A model generated the notes under the pieces. It saw nothing but the letters and a program-made list of their open reading frames with translations, was not told where the DNA came from and made no database searches. 49,926 nt of DNA from an uncultured Oscillibacter sp. (lineage in GTDB: Bacteria > Bacillota > Clostridia > Oscillospirales > Oscillospiraceae): assembly GCA_900548505.1 (NCBI GenBank), contig URKI01000012.1, positions 1 through 49,926 of the forward strand. The letters run 5' to 3'. Of this stretch, positions 25,143 to 33,361 are shown one piece after another. The position numbers and the translations under genes were made by a program. The first letter of the stretch is position 1, and each line of letters starts with the position of its first letter.

Positions 25143-25799
25143 TTACCCCTCCAATCGGTAGCCCACTTTGTATACCGCGCTCAGGCGGTCCTCCAGTCCC
25201 AGCTTCTTGCGCATCCGCTGGACGTGGAGGTCCACGGTGCGGCTGTCGCCCAGATATTCCTCGTTCCACACCCGCTCAAAGATACGGTCCCGGCACAGCG
25301 CCACGTTTTTGTTCTGCACGAACAGCACCAGAAGGTCGAATTCCTTGGCCGTCAGCGCCACCGGCTGTCCGTTTTTGCGCACGATCCGGGCGGCGGGGTC
25401 GATCTCGATGTCCGGCTCCAGCCGCAAGATCTGCTCGGCCTTGCCGCAGCGGCGCAGCACCGTCTCCACCCGGGCTAGCAGCTCCGGCAGGGCAAAGGGC
25501 TTGGTCAGGTAGTCCTCGGCACCCCGGCGCAGGCCCCGCACCCGGTCCTCCACCTCGCCCCGGGCGGTGAGAAAGATCACCGGCACCTCCAGGGCCTTGC
25601 AGTAGTCCAGCAGCTCATAGCCGTCCGCGCCGGGCAGCATGATATCCAGAAGAGCAAGGTCAAAGGATTCTTTTTCCAGGAGGTCCGCCGCCTGGGTGCC
25701 GTCCGGGGCCCAGGTGCAGCGATAGCCTGCCCCGGCCAGTACGGTCCGCACAAGACCGGCAATGGCGGGTTCGTCCTCTGCGATGAGGATCCTGTTCAT
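25143..25799 (-). CDS. OmpR-family response regulator
   Basis: A 218-residue response regulator with receiver domain (acidic residues E8/D9, phospho-acceptor D52 in LALLDIMLPG, LTAR and TKPF near 102) and an OmpR-type winged helix (about 125-216, LTAKEFDLL, DSRTVDLHVQRMRKKL, YKVGYRL). ATG 25799 is chosen since GGGGGG is eight bases upstream; a GTG at 25808 directly abuts that site. First gene of the regulator-kinase-accessory operon. Confidence 0.9.
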   Translation of the reverse strand: MNRILIAEDEPAIAGLVRTVLAGAGYRCTWAPDGTQAADLLEKESFDLALLDIMLPGADGYELLDYCKALEVPVIFLTARGEVEDRVRGLRRGAEDYLTKPFALPELLARVETVLRRCGKAEQILRLEPDIEIDPAARIVRKNGQPVALTAKEFDLLVLFVQNKNVALCRDRIFERVWNEEYLGDSRTVDLHVQRMRKKLGLEDRLSAVYKVGYRLEG

Positions 25800-25866
25800 T
25801 CCATGCACCCCCCCTTTTTTTTAAAAGTAGCGCTCGGAGCCATCATTTTTGCATCATGCCCGGGCG

Positions 25867-25903
25867 AAAAAGACAAACAGGCGCCCGCACGGATGCGGAC
25901 GCC
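25867..25903 (-). terminator. Terminator of lipoprotein gene at 25915
   Basis: 10-bp stem GGCGCCCGCA (25880-25889) with TGCGGACGCC (25894-25903), one C-A mismatch, followed on the minus strand by a U-rich tract (25867-25877). Confidence 0.65.
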
Positions 25904-25914
25904 TGCTGGACGGG

Positions 25915-26478
25915 TCAGTAATTCATTCCCACAATGGCCAGATGGCCCTCGTTGACGCCGAAGATGATGTTGGGCCGGCCGTCGGCGGAGAGAACGAAGC
26001 CTGCCTCGCTGGGCTGGAGATCTTCCGTTTCTGCCGCGGCGATCTGGTCGCACATCTCCTGGGTGAAGATTCGGTCCGCACCCAGGGCGGTGAACTCCTC
26101 CCGGGTGTTCACAAAGGCGGGATCCTCCGTAAAGCCCACGTAGTTGGGGAACATCATGAGATCTGTCAGCGCCTCCAGGTCCTGGTCCGCCACAACGGCC
26201 TGGATCTTCTGGGCAAAGTCTGCCGCGGCCTCTGCGTCCACATCGAAGTTGTCCTCATAGGTGGGGGTGTCCTCCTCACCGGCGGCGTCCTCCTGGGGAG
26301 CTTCCTCCGGCTCTGCCTCGCCGGGATCGGCGGCCTCCGCCTCGCCAGAGCCGGCGGGGTCAGTCTGGCCGCTCTGGACGGGGGGCTCCTGGGAAGAAGG
26401 CTGGCTGCTCTGACCGCAGCCGGCCAGCATCAGGCAAAGTGCTGCTGCCAGCAGCATCAGGCCGAAACGTCTGTACAT
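25915..26478 (-). CDS. Small acidic lipoprotein of unknown function
   Basis: A 187-residue lipoprotein: signal MYRRFGLMLLAAALCLM, lipobox LAGC with Cys21, then an unusually long Glu/Pro/Ala/Asp-rich linker (about 24-72) and a C-terminal globular domain of about 110 residues containing FAQKIQAVVADQDLEALTDL and ending FGVNEGHLAIVGMNY. The C-terminal part looks like small NTF2-like/DUF4878-type domains but I cannot assign it firmly. ATG 26478 follows AAAGGACC. It is upstream of, but separately terminated from, the two-component operon. Confidence 0.68.
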   Translation of the reverse strand: MYRRFGLMLLAAALCLMLAGCGQSSQPSSQEPPVQSGQTDPAGSGEAEAADPGEAEPEEAPQEDAAGEEDTPTYEDNFDVDAEAAADFAQKIQAVVADQDLEALTDLMMFPNYVGFTEDPAFVNTREEFTALGADRIFTQEMCDQIAAAETEDLQPSEAGFVLSADGRPNIIFGVNEGHLAIVGMNY

Positions 26479-26701
26479 ATGGCATGGTCCTTTCTGCGTT
26501 GAGATTACCGGCACAGGAATGTGCTTTCTTCCTAGACGCACGATGGGGCAAAAAAGTTTGCGCTCCGGCGGGGCGGTACGAAAAAAATGTGCCGGACCTG
26601 CAAGGGGGCCGCGATGATGGAAAAGTGATGCAAAAAAGAGGGGGTTTTGTGGGAAAGCGGTCGTAAGGTAAGGCGCGAGACGAGAAAAGGGGGTGCCTTG
26701 C

Positions 26702-27526
26702 ATGGCGCGGTGTGTGCGGCAGGCTGGACGAAGAACATATAGCCCCAGGACGGGCGGGAGAAAGAGCGGACGGCGGCGGGAGCGCCGGAGGCCTCTTTTG
26801 CTGCCGCTGGTACTGGGGCTACTGCTTTTTGGAGGCGGCTTCCGCCTGGGTGTGTTCCGGGCGGCGGAGGTGCCGATGGAGGAGCTGGAAGCGGCGTCTC
26901 CCGTGGAGGAGCGCGGGACACCTCTGGTGCCTTTGGAGCCGGCAGAGCCTGCCGTGTCAGAGGATACGGCGTGGGAACTGCTGGTAGTGAATGGAGCAAA
27001 TCCCCTGCCGGAGGAATTTGAGATCCCGGAACTGACAGAGCTCAAAGGCGGGCACGCCGTGGACAGCCGGATGTATCCGGCGCTGCAGCAGATGATGGAC
27101 GACTGCCGTGCTGCGGGGCTGGCGCCGTGGATCTGCTCTTCCTACCGCACCCGCGAAAGGCAGGAGGAGCTGTTTCAAAATAAGGTGGAACGGCTCCTGG
27201 CTCTGGGGTATTCGGAAGAGGGGGCCCGGGAGGAGGCGGCCCGGTGGGTGGCCCGCCCAGGGACCAGTGAACACGAGACCGGCCTGGCGGTGGATATCGT
27301 GGACAAGGACTATCAGATCCTGGACCGAAAGCAGGAGCAGACGCCGGTGCAGCAGTGGCTTATGGAAAACTGTGCCCGCTACGGCTTTATCCTCCGCTAC
27401 CCCACGGACAAAAGTGAGTTGACGGGCATCGGCTACGAGCCGTGGCATTACCGCTATGTGGGACCGGAGGCTGCCGCGGCGATCATGGAACAGGGCATCT
27501 GCCTGGAGGAGTATGCGGCGGAGTGA
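26702..27526 (+). CDS. VanY-like D-alanyl-D-alanine carboxypeptidase
   Basis: A 274-residue membrane-anchored M15B peptidase. A basic N-terminus and one transmembrane segment (about 31-48) place the catalytic domain outside. Zinc-site motif SEHETGLAVDIV gives H191 and D198; EPWHYRYV gives the catalytic Glu region and third ligand H249; SSYRT (146-150) is the usual substrate loop. The family trims terminal D-Ala from peptidoglycan stems. ATG 26702 is supported by AAAAGGGGG eight bases upstream; GTG 26693 overlaps it. No van cluster genes surround it, so a general cell-wall role is more likely than resistance. Confidence 0.87.
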   Translation: MARCVRQAGRRTYSPRTGGRKSGRRRERRRPLLLPLVLGLLLFGGGFRLGVFRAAEVPMEELEAASPVEERGTPLVPLEPAEPAVSEDTAWELLVVNGANPLPEEFEIPELTELKGGHAVDSRMYPALQQMMDDCRAAGLAPWICSSYRTRERQEELFQNKVERLLALGYSEEGAREEAARWVARPGTSEHETGLAVDIVDKDYQILDRKQEQTPVQQWLMENCARYGFILRYPTDKSELTGIGYEPWHYRYVGPEAAAAIMEQGICLEEYAAE

Positions 27527-27560
27527 ACTTCGTTTTTCAAAAAAACTCCCAGGTTCCGAT

Positions 27561-27610
27561 GTATGGAAAGAACCCGTATTGCCAGATGACAATACGGGTT
27601 CTTTCCATAC
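27561..27610. terminator. Long perfect stem-loop between convergent genes
   Basis: A 21-bp perfect inverted repeat (27561-27581 with 27590-27610) with an 8-nt loop, containing GAACCCGTATTG / CAATACGGGTTC. It lies between the vanY-like gene and the convergent PLP enzyme and probably stops both transcripts, although the T tracts are short. Confidence 0.7.
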
Positions 27611-27647
27611 AGGAAGTATTTTATGGGAGAGAGAATGGAGCTGCTGC

Positions 27648-28826
27648 TCAGTCAAAGACCTTCAGGGCGTTTTCAAAGTCCGCCACCAGATCGTCGGCGT
27701 CCTCGATGCCCACGGAGACTCGGATCATGCCGGGAGTGATGCCCATTTTCCGGCGGGTCTCATCCGGCACACCCATGTGGGAAGAGGTGACGGGGTGGCT
27801 CAGCGTGGTGTGCAGGCCGCCCAGGGTGGGGGCGTAGCGGGGGAAGCGCAGAGCCAGCATGAACTGGTCGATCTTCTCCAGGTCCTCCGGCACGATGAAG
27901 CTCAGCATGGCGCAATAGCCCTTTTTGCCGAACATACTGTCCGCCAGCTCCTTTTGGGGATAGTCCGGCAGACTGGGGTGGTTGACCCGGGAGACGTGGG
28001 GATTTTTGGCCAGAGCAGCCGCCAGCTTTTCAGCGGTGTGCATGGCCTGGGGCAGACGGAGGGAGGCGGTGTGGATGCCCCGGTGGATGAGCCATGAGCT
28101 GAACGGGTCACCGGGGGTGCCCAGCAGCATAGCCACCGGCTGGATCTTGTCGCACAGCGCAGAGGAGGTGGTGATGGAGCCGCCGATGGCATCGCTGTGA
28201 CCGTTGAGGAACTTGGTAAGGCTGTTGATGACGATGTCCGCGCCGAAGTCTATGGGGCGGATGGCGATGGGCGTGGTGAAGGTGTTGTCCACCATCAGCA
28301 GCGCGCCGTTTTCATGGGCGATGCCTGCCACCGTCCGCAGGTCCACCAGCGTCAGCGTGGGGTTGGAGAGCACCTCGGAGTAGATGAGCTTCGTCTCCGG
28401 CCGCACGGCCTGGCGGATATTGTCCGTGTTCTGGTAGTCCACGAACGTGACTTCCACGCCGCACTTGCTCAGGATCTGGGTCATGACGGAGAAGGTCTCA
28501 CCGTAAATGTTGGCGTTGCAGATCACGTGGTCGCCCCGGCTCAGCAGCGTCATGAGGGTGCTGGTGATGGCGCCCATGCCGGAGGAGAAGATCAACGTTT
28601 CCTCGCCGCCCTCCAGGCAGGAGATGACCTCTCCCAGGGCGGTGCGGTTGGGGTTGCGGGTGCGCACATAGGTGTAGCCCTTGGTGGCATAGGTCTCCTG
28701 GACCTCCTTGAAGCCCCGCATGGTGAATGCCGTGGTCATGAAGCAGGGGATAGTCTCCGGCGCCATGTCCATGCCGCGCACTTTTTCTCCGCTGTACAGC
28801 GCTTCGGTGATATGTGAAAACTCCAT
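27648..28826 (-). CDS. PLP-dependent trans-sulfuration family enzyme (module 2)
   Basis: A 392-residue Cys/Met-metabolism PLP enzyme. PLP lysine K205 in NSLTKFLNGHSD, D180 in MVDNTF, Y53/R55 in YVRTRNPN and the C-terminal IRVSVGIED are all present. It is clearly a different paralogue from the one at 15518 (GHSDAIGG against GHDDIVGG, different N-terminus). ATG 28826 follows AAAGGAAC. It is downstream of an AGCS amino acid:cation symporter by 26 bp, so the pair likely takes up and degrades or converts an amino acid. Lyase versus synthase activity cannot be decided. Confidence 0.8.
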   Translation of the reverse strand: MEFSHITEALYSGEKVRGMDMAPETIPCFMTTAFTMRGFKEVQETYATKGYTYVRTRNPNRTALGEVISCLEGGEETLIFSSGMGAITSTLMTLLSRGDHVICNANIYGETFSVMTQILSKCGVEVTFVDYQNTDNIRQAVRPETKLIYSEVLSNPTLTLVDLRTVAGIAHENGALLMVDNTFTTPIAIRPIDFGADIVINSLTKFLNGHSDAIGGSITTSSALCDKIQPVAMLLGTPGDPFSSWLIHRGIHTASLRLPQAMHTAEKLAAALAKNPHVSRVNHPSLPDYPQKELADSMFGKKGYCAMLSFIVPEDLEKIDQFMLALRFPRYAPTLGGLHTTLSHPVTSSHMGVPDETRRKMGITPGMIRVSVGIEDADDLVADFENALKVFD

Positions 28827-28852
28827 AGTGATGTTCCTTTCTTTATCAGCGG

Positions 28853-30304
28853 TCAGTCTTTGGATTTGTCGCGGGCCTCGTCCTCATAGAAGGTGTGGAA
28901 ATTCGGGTCCACAGTACCGACGCCCAGATACCGGGCCTTGTAGTCGTTGAGCAGGCGGATAAACACGCCGGACAGGCCGATGAGGGCGATCACGTTGAAG
29001 AACGTGGGCAGCACGGTCACCACGTCGATCATGGCCCAGTACAGGTTGGGGCCCTTGCCGGACAGGACGATCAGTGCCACCACAATGATGTTGGGCCAGG
29101 GGAAGATGATCTTGAAGATCAGGATCAGCCGGTCGCGGAGCTTCTCGTTGTGGCGGAAGCCGTGGGCGATCAGAGAGCAGTAGTAGGTGAACCAGCCGGT
29201 GGTGGTAGTGATGCCGAACAGGAAAGCGATGATGCCGATGAAGTAGAGGCCTGCCTGACCGAATACGCTCTGGAAGGCGGTGATGGTCAGCGTGACGGAG
29301 GTGAGGCCACTGGTCCAGGTGCCGGTGCTGAGAATGGCCAGGGCGGTGATGGTGCTCACCAGCACGGTGCTCACGAACACCTCAATGGCGCCCCAGAGCC
29401 CCTGCTCCACCGGGTGCGGGGTGTCGGCGGCTGCGTGGATCATGGGAGAGGAGCCCTGGCCGGCCTCGTTGGAGTTGATGGAGCGGGCGATGCCCGTGCG
29501 GATGACGGTCATGACGCCGGCGCCCACAAAGCCGCCTGCGGCGGCGGAACCGGTGAAGGCATCGTGGAACACTGCCTGGATCACGCCCGGCAGCGCCCGG
29601 AAGTTGACGGCGATGAGAATGATGCCGCCCACAAAGTACAAAAGGCACATGAAGGGCACCAGTTTGCTTGCGAAGCTGGCAATGCGGGGCACACCCTTCC
29701 AGGTGATGTAGAACACAAACAGGGAATAGACGCAGGCAAAGGGAATCATGGGAATGTGGAATGTGGCATTCAGAGCCTCGGCGATGGTAAAGACCTGGTT
29801 GCCGGAGAAAGCCGCCAGCAAGAAGGCGATGCCGAAGCACCAGGCCAGGACCTTGGCGCCTTTGAAGCCCTTCTGCTCGCCCAGGCCGCGCTCAATATAA
29901 TAGGAGGGGCCGCCGTAATAGTTCCCGTGGGAATCTGTGCAGCGGTAATGGCAGGCCAGAGAGACCTCTGCCACCTTGACGGTCATGCCGAAAGCTGCCC
30001 AGGCCAGGATCCAGAACAGAGCGCCCGGACCGCCCACCGCAATGGCCGCTGCCACGCCGCCCAGGGATCCTACGCCAACGGCGCCGCCGACAGCCACGCA
30101 GATGGCCTCAAAGGGGGAGACATTTCCGTTCCGCTTCTGGCCGGAGGACTTCATGGAGCCCAGCGTCTTTCTAAAGATCAGACCAAAATAACGGAATACA
30201 AAAAATTTGGAACGGACGGTCAATAAAATACCGCATCCCATGATGGCGATGATCATGGGAGGTCCCCATAAGAATGAACCGATGTTGCTGATGGTCTGCT
30301 GCAT
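28853..30304 (-). CDS. AGCS-family alanine/glycine:cation symporter
   Basis: A 483-residue transporter with about 11 transmembrane segments. Family features include WGPPMIIAIMGCGILLTVR near the N-terminus, GNVSPFEAICVAVGGAVGVG (about 80-99), YGGPSYYIERGLG and NSNEAGQGSSPMIHAAA. The ATG at 30304 has GGAGG upstream; an ATG-less N-terminal extension to 30346 is rejected. Na+ or H+ drives uptake of Ala, Gly or a related small amino acid. It is transcribed with the PLP enzyme and is divergent from a MerR regulator. Confidence 0.88.
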   Translation of the reverse strand: MQQTISNIGSFLWGPPMIIAIMGCGILLTVRSKFFVFRYFGLIFRKTLGSMKSSGQKRNGNVSPFEAICVAVGGAVGVGSLGGVAAAIAVGGPGALFWILAWAAFGMTVKVAEVSLACHYRCTDSHGNYYGGPSYYIERGLGEQKGFKGAKVLAWCFGIAFLLAAFSGNQVFTIAEALNATFHIPMIPFACVYSLFVFYITWKGVPRIASFASKLVPFMCLLYFVGGIILIAVNFRALPGVIQAVFHDAFTGSAAAGGFVGAGVMTVIRTGIARSINSNEAGQGSSPMIHAAADTPHPVEQGLWGAIEVFVSTVLVSTITALAILSTGTWTSGLTSVTLTITAFQSVFGQAGLYFIGIIAFLFGITTTTGWFTYYCSLIAHGFRHNEKLRDRLILIFKIIFPWPNIIVVALIVLSGKGPNLYWAMIDVVTVLPTFFNVIALIGLSGVFIRLLNDYKARYLGVGTVDPNFHTFYEDEARDKSKD

Positions 30305-30489
30305 ACACTTTCCTCCCTCGATAGTGAGTGCCGGCGGCCTGTGCAACCGTGCCGGCGCCTTTGTGAGATCACTGTAACATTGAAGCGGTCCGCAGGGTCA
30401 ATTGCCGATACATGAATAAAACTGTCTATATTTGCGGTTACTTTTGTCGGTTTTGCATAAAAACTTGGAGCAAACCTTTCAGTCCACTA

Positions 30490-30518
30490 TAGACTTTTTT
30501 CCTGGGATTTCCTATAAT
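30490..30518 (+). promoter_or_regulatory. Candidate promoter of merR-type gene
   Basis: TAGACT (30490-30495), 17-bp spacer, TATAAT (30513-30518), 42 bp before the start codon, in the 255-bp gap shared with the divergent AGCS operon. The -35 match is weak. Confidence 0.5.
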
Positions 30519-30559
30519 AAAATTAATTTTTAAGACTAGATACAGGGAAGGTGCGGAGA

Positions 30560-31372
30560 TTGAAAGACCGGTATACCATTGGCGAGGTGGCGGCGCTGCT
30601 GAATATCTCGCCGCAGACGCTGCGTTTTTACGATAAAAACGGCGTGGTGGTCCCTTACTGCACGGACCCCAAGACCGGTTACCGCTATTACAGCTATGAC
30701 CAGATCTGCTACATCAGCCGGGTGAAGTATCTCCAGCAGTTCGGCTTCAGCCTGGAGGAGATCCGGGATGCCCTTGCGGACAATGATACCCACCGTTTCC
30801 GCACGTTTTTGCAGCAGCGGCGGGAGAATCTGCAGGAGGAAGCCCGGCGCATCAACGGCCTGCTGGAAGATCTGGACTGGTATATTGACTACTACGGGTA
30901 TCTGGAGTCTCATGACTACAACGGCTTGCCCTACCGCCAGGAGGAGCCGGAGCGGTATCTGCTGGCCGAGCCCATCCGCCCCGGTGAGGATATCTACGGC
31001 ACAGCGGGCAAGCGCCTGACACAGATGCAGCACAGTGCCCAGTTTGCCGACGCGCATTTTCTCCGCTGCCACGGCTATCTGCTGGACTTCCGCGCCCTGC
31101 TGGAGGGGAAGATCCTGCCCACGCACTACTTTGTGTATCTGCGCCGGCGGCCGGCCATGCAGCATCCCAATCTCATCACGGTACCGGCCGGAGCGTATCT
31201 TTGCGTCCATTCCCGCATCCTGGCCGAGCCCTTTGACGGGCAGGCGCTGCGTCCCTACTTCCGGGGCCGCCAGGCGCCGGGGCTTGTGCTGGCAAATGAG
31301 TATGAGGACAACTTCACCAGCTTCCGGGACTGCGTTTACGAGATCCAGATCCAGACGCCTCTGCGGCGGTGA
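30560..31372 (+). CDS. MerR-family regulator with GyrI-like effector domain
   Basis: A 270-residue regulator: MerR winged helix at the N-terminus (YTIGEVAALLNISPQTLRFYDK, then GYRYYSYDQICYISRVKYL), a coiled-coil linker (about 70-105, LQQRRENLQEEARRINGLLE) and a C-terminal GyrI/multidrug-binding-like domain. TTG 30560 has AAGG at eight bases; GTG 30551 is too close to the site. It diverges from the AGCS symporter and PLP enzyme operon and is their probable regulator. No metal-binding Cys pattern is seen, so an organic ligand is more likely. Confidence 0.82.
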   Translation: MKDRYTIGEVAALLNISPQTLRFYDKNGVVVPYCTDPKTGYRYYSYDQICYISRVKYLQQFGFSLEEIRDALADNDTHRFRTFLQQRRENLQEEARRINGLLEDLDWYIDYYGYLESHDYNGLPYRQEEPERYLLAEPIRPGEDIYGTAGKRLTQMQHSAQFADAHFLRCHGYLLDFRALLEGKILPTHYFVYLRRRPAMQHPNLITVPAGAYLCVHSRILAEPFDGQALRPYFRGRQAPGLVLANEYEDNFTSFRDCVYEIQIQTPLRR

Positions 31373-31481
31373 CCGTGATAGGCTGGAAAGCTGTACGCTG
31401 AGCCGGATCCCGTCTGGGGAAACCCTGCGGAGAGCCGTATAGAATCCATATGCCATATGCCCGGACAGGGGAGGTGCACAC

Positions 31482-32675
31482 ATGGGAGAGTATCTGTCCA
31501 TCAAGGAGGCCGCTGCCAAATGGGGCGTGTCGGAGCGGCGGGTCAATCAGTTCTGCGCGGAGGGGCGGATCGAAGGTGCCCGGAAGCTGGGCGGCGTGTG
31601 GGCCATCCCCGCCGAGGCGGACAAGCCCTCCGATCCCCGCAGGAAAAAGGCACCGGCGGCACAGACTGCCGCTCCGGCCCGCAGCACGGTGCTGATGCCG
31701 CTGATGAACACCCCCTTTGAGCCGGGACGCTGCACGGCGTGCATCCGGGCCATGGAGGCCGGCCCCGGCCGGGAGATCGCCTGGGCGGAATACTACTATT
31801 TCAGCGGCCAGCCGGAAAAGGCCATCCGGGCCGCGGAGCCCTTCCTGACCGACGAAGACCTTGGACTGCAGCTTTCCGCCTGCTGGATCTACGCCTATGC
31901 CAATCTCTCCGTGGGACAGATCCAGCGGGCCAAATTTGCCCTGTCCCAGGTGCAGAAGACCCTGACGGCCGGCGCGGAAAAGACCCCGCAGCTGCGGGCG
32001 GCGGAGGCATTCGTGGCGGCGGGGGCGGCTGTGCTGCTGCATTTGCCTGTTCCCAAGGACCTGCCGCCCACGGCAGATTTTCTGCCGCTGCTGCCGCCGG
32101 GACCGCGGGCCTTTGCCCTGTACATCCAGGCCCACTACCTCTATTTGCAAAAGGAGTACGGCAAGAGTGTGGGCATCGTGGAGGCCACCCTTGCCATGGG
32201 GGCGGAGCAGTACCCCATCTCTGCCATTTACCTGCATCTGGTGGCGGTGATGGACTATATGAGCCTGCGCCAGCCGGAGCGGGCCCGGGTCCATCTGCTC
32301 GCCGCCTGGGAACTGGCCCGGCCGGACGACCTGATCGAGGGCTTCGGGGAGCATCACGGGCTTTTGGGCGGTATGCTGGAGGCGGTGCTCAAGCAGGATT
32401 TTCCGGAGGATTTCAAGCGCATCATCGCCATCACCTATCGGTTCTCTTCCGGATGGCGTAGAGTTCATAACCCGGAGACGGGGCACGATGTGGCGGATAA
32501 TCTGACCACCACGGAGTTTGCCGCGGCCATGCTGGCGGCCCGCGGGTGGACGAACCAGGAGATCGGCGACCACATGAATATTTCGCCCAACACCGTCAAG
32601 CGCTATATTTCCCAGGTGCTGAAAAAGCTGAACATCGAGCACCGCCAGGATCTGAAACAGTACATGCTGCAATAG
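31482..32675 (+). CDS. Regulator with N-terminal excisionase-like HTH and C-terminal LuxR HTH
   Basis: A 397-residue protein with DNA-binding motifs at both ends. Residues 1-46 (YLSIKEAAAKWGVSERRVNQ then EGRIEGARKLGGVWAIP) form a MerR/excisionase-type winged helix. A Pro/Ala linker (about 50-66) leads to a helical middle (about 80-300) with TPR-like pairs, and residues about 335-397 are a LuxR-type HTH (LAARGWTNQEIGDHMNISPN then TVKRYISQVLKKL). Helical-repeat plus LuxR HTH recalls MalT-type regulators without their ATPase. It starts at ATG 31482 behind GGGGAGG and stands alone. Its targets are unknown. Confidence 0.78.
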   Translation: MGEYLSIKEAAAKWGVSERRVNQFCAEGRIEGARKLGGVWAIPAEADKPSDPRRKKAPAAQTAAPARSTVLMPLMNTPFEPGRCTACIRAMEAGPGREIAWAEYYYFSGQPEKAIRAAEPFLTDEDLGLQLSACWIYAYANLSVGQIQRAKFALSQVQKTLTAGAEKTPQLRAAEAFVAAGAAVLLHLPVPKDLPPTADFLPLLPPGPRAFALYIQAHYLYLQKEYGKSVGIVEATLAMGAEQYPISAIYLHLVAVMDYMSLRQPERARVHLLAAWELARPDDLIEGFGEHHGLLGGMLEAVLKQDFPEDFKRIIAITYRFSSGWRRVHNPETGHDVADNLTTTEFAAAMLAARGWTNQEIGDHMNISPNTVKRYISQVLKKLNIEHRQDLKQYMLQ

Positions 32676-32837
32676 AGAAATCATGCCGATGCCCGCGGGA
32701 TATCCCGCGGGCATTACCCGTTTGACCTTGCGAAACGGGTAATAGAAAAGCCGCTTTTTTTGTGGTAAAATCATAAAACAACGACACGGACGGTACAAAA
32801 CCGCACCAATGCAATCAAACAGGAGAGAATGTAAGGC

Positions 32838-33026
32838 ATGAAACAAACACCCCTATTTGAGATCGCGGTCACGGCCGCCCAGAATCAGGAGTGGCAGGGC
32901 ACGGTGTATTTCCCTGCTTCCGGGGAGCAGCAGGCCTTTGGCAGCCTGCTGGAGCTGATCCGGACCGTGGAGCAGCATGTGCCCATGCAGCGCCCGGACC
33001 ACTGCGGAGATGCGGAAGAGAAGTAA
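32838..33026 (+). CDS. Small hypothetical protein, 62 residues
   Basis: ATG 32838 is preceded by AGGAGAGAATG and the gene is closed by a good terminator, so it is likely real. The protein (KQTPLFEIAVTAAQNQEWQG, VYFPASGEQQAFGSLLELIR) is soluble and has no family I am sure of; the layout of short strands then a helix recalls small proteins found beside LuxR-type regulators in related bacteria. It has its own upstream AT-rich promoter-like region (32745-32800). Confidence 0.6.
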   Translation: MKQTPLFEIAVTAAQNQEWQGTVYFPASGEQQAFGSLLELIRTVEQHVPMQRPDHCGDAEEK

Positions 33027-33059
33027 AAGAGCACTGGATCTTGATCCGGTGCTCTTTTT
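33027..33059 (+). terminator. Terminator of the 62-residue protein gene
   Basis: 14-bp stem AAGAGCACTGGATC (33027-33040) with GATCCGGTGCTCTT (33043-33056), one T-G wobble, followed by TTTTTG. It begins at the stop codon. Confidence 0.85.
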
Positions 33060-33257
33060 GTGTGGCTTTTGCCTCGTGCGGAGGGGGAAACTGCCTTGGC
33101 TTAGCCGGGCATCCATGAGGAATGGACGAAGCAAAAAAAGAAAACGTTTGCGTTATAGATAATAAATTGTATCAGAAGTGTTTTGCTAAAAATCATAAAA
33201 ACACATGGATAAAATGAATGTATTATACAAAAGTAGTTGTATTACGCAATTGTTAGG

Positions 33258-33315
33258 TTGATATTTTCGGAAAAGAGGTATATATTGGAATTAACGATAA
33301 CGCAAGCGCTTTCGT
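33258..33315 (+). promoter_or_regulatory. Promoter with LacI/CcpA-like box for the GLUG-phosphatase-SLH gene
   Basis: TTGATA (33258-33263), 17-bp spacer, TATATT (33281-33286), then CGCAAGCGCTTTCG (33301-33314), a near-palindrome like LacI-family or catabolite-response elements. A second related ACGTTTGCG lies at 33143-33151. The box sits just after the expected start, so repression is likely. The gap 33060-33361 otherwise holds no gene. Confidence 0.6.
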
Positions 33316-33361
33316 AAAATAAGGCCGGCGCAGTCGACCAAAATCAGAAAGGAGCATTCTT

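Noticed and set aside
26702..27526. VanY as part of a vancomycin-resistance cluster
   Set aside because: No vanA/H/X/Z-type genes are nearby; the VanR-like regulator at 914 is 26 kb away and unlinked.
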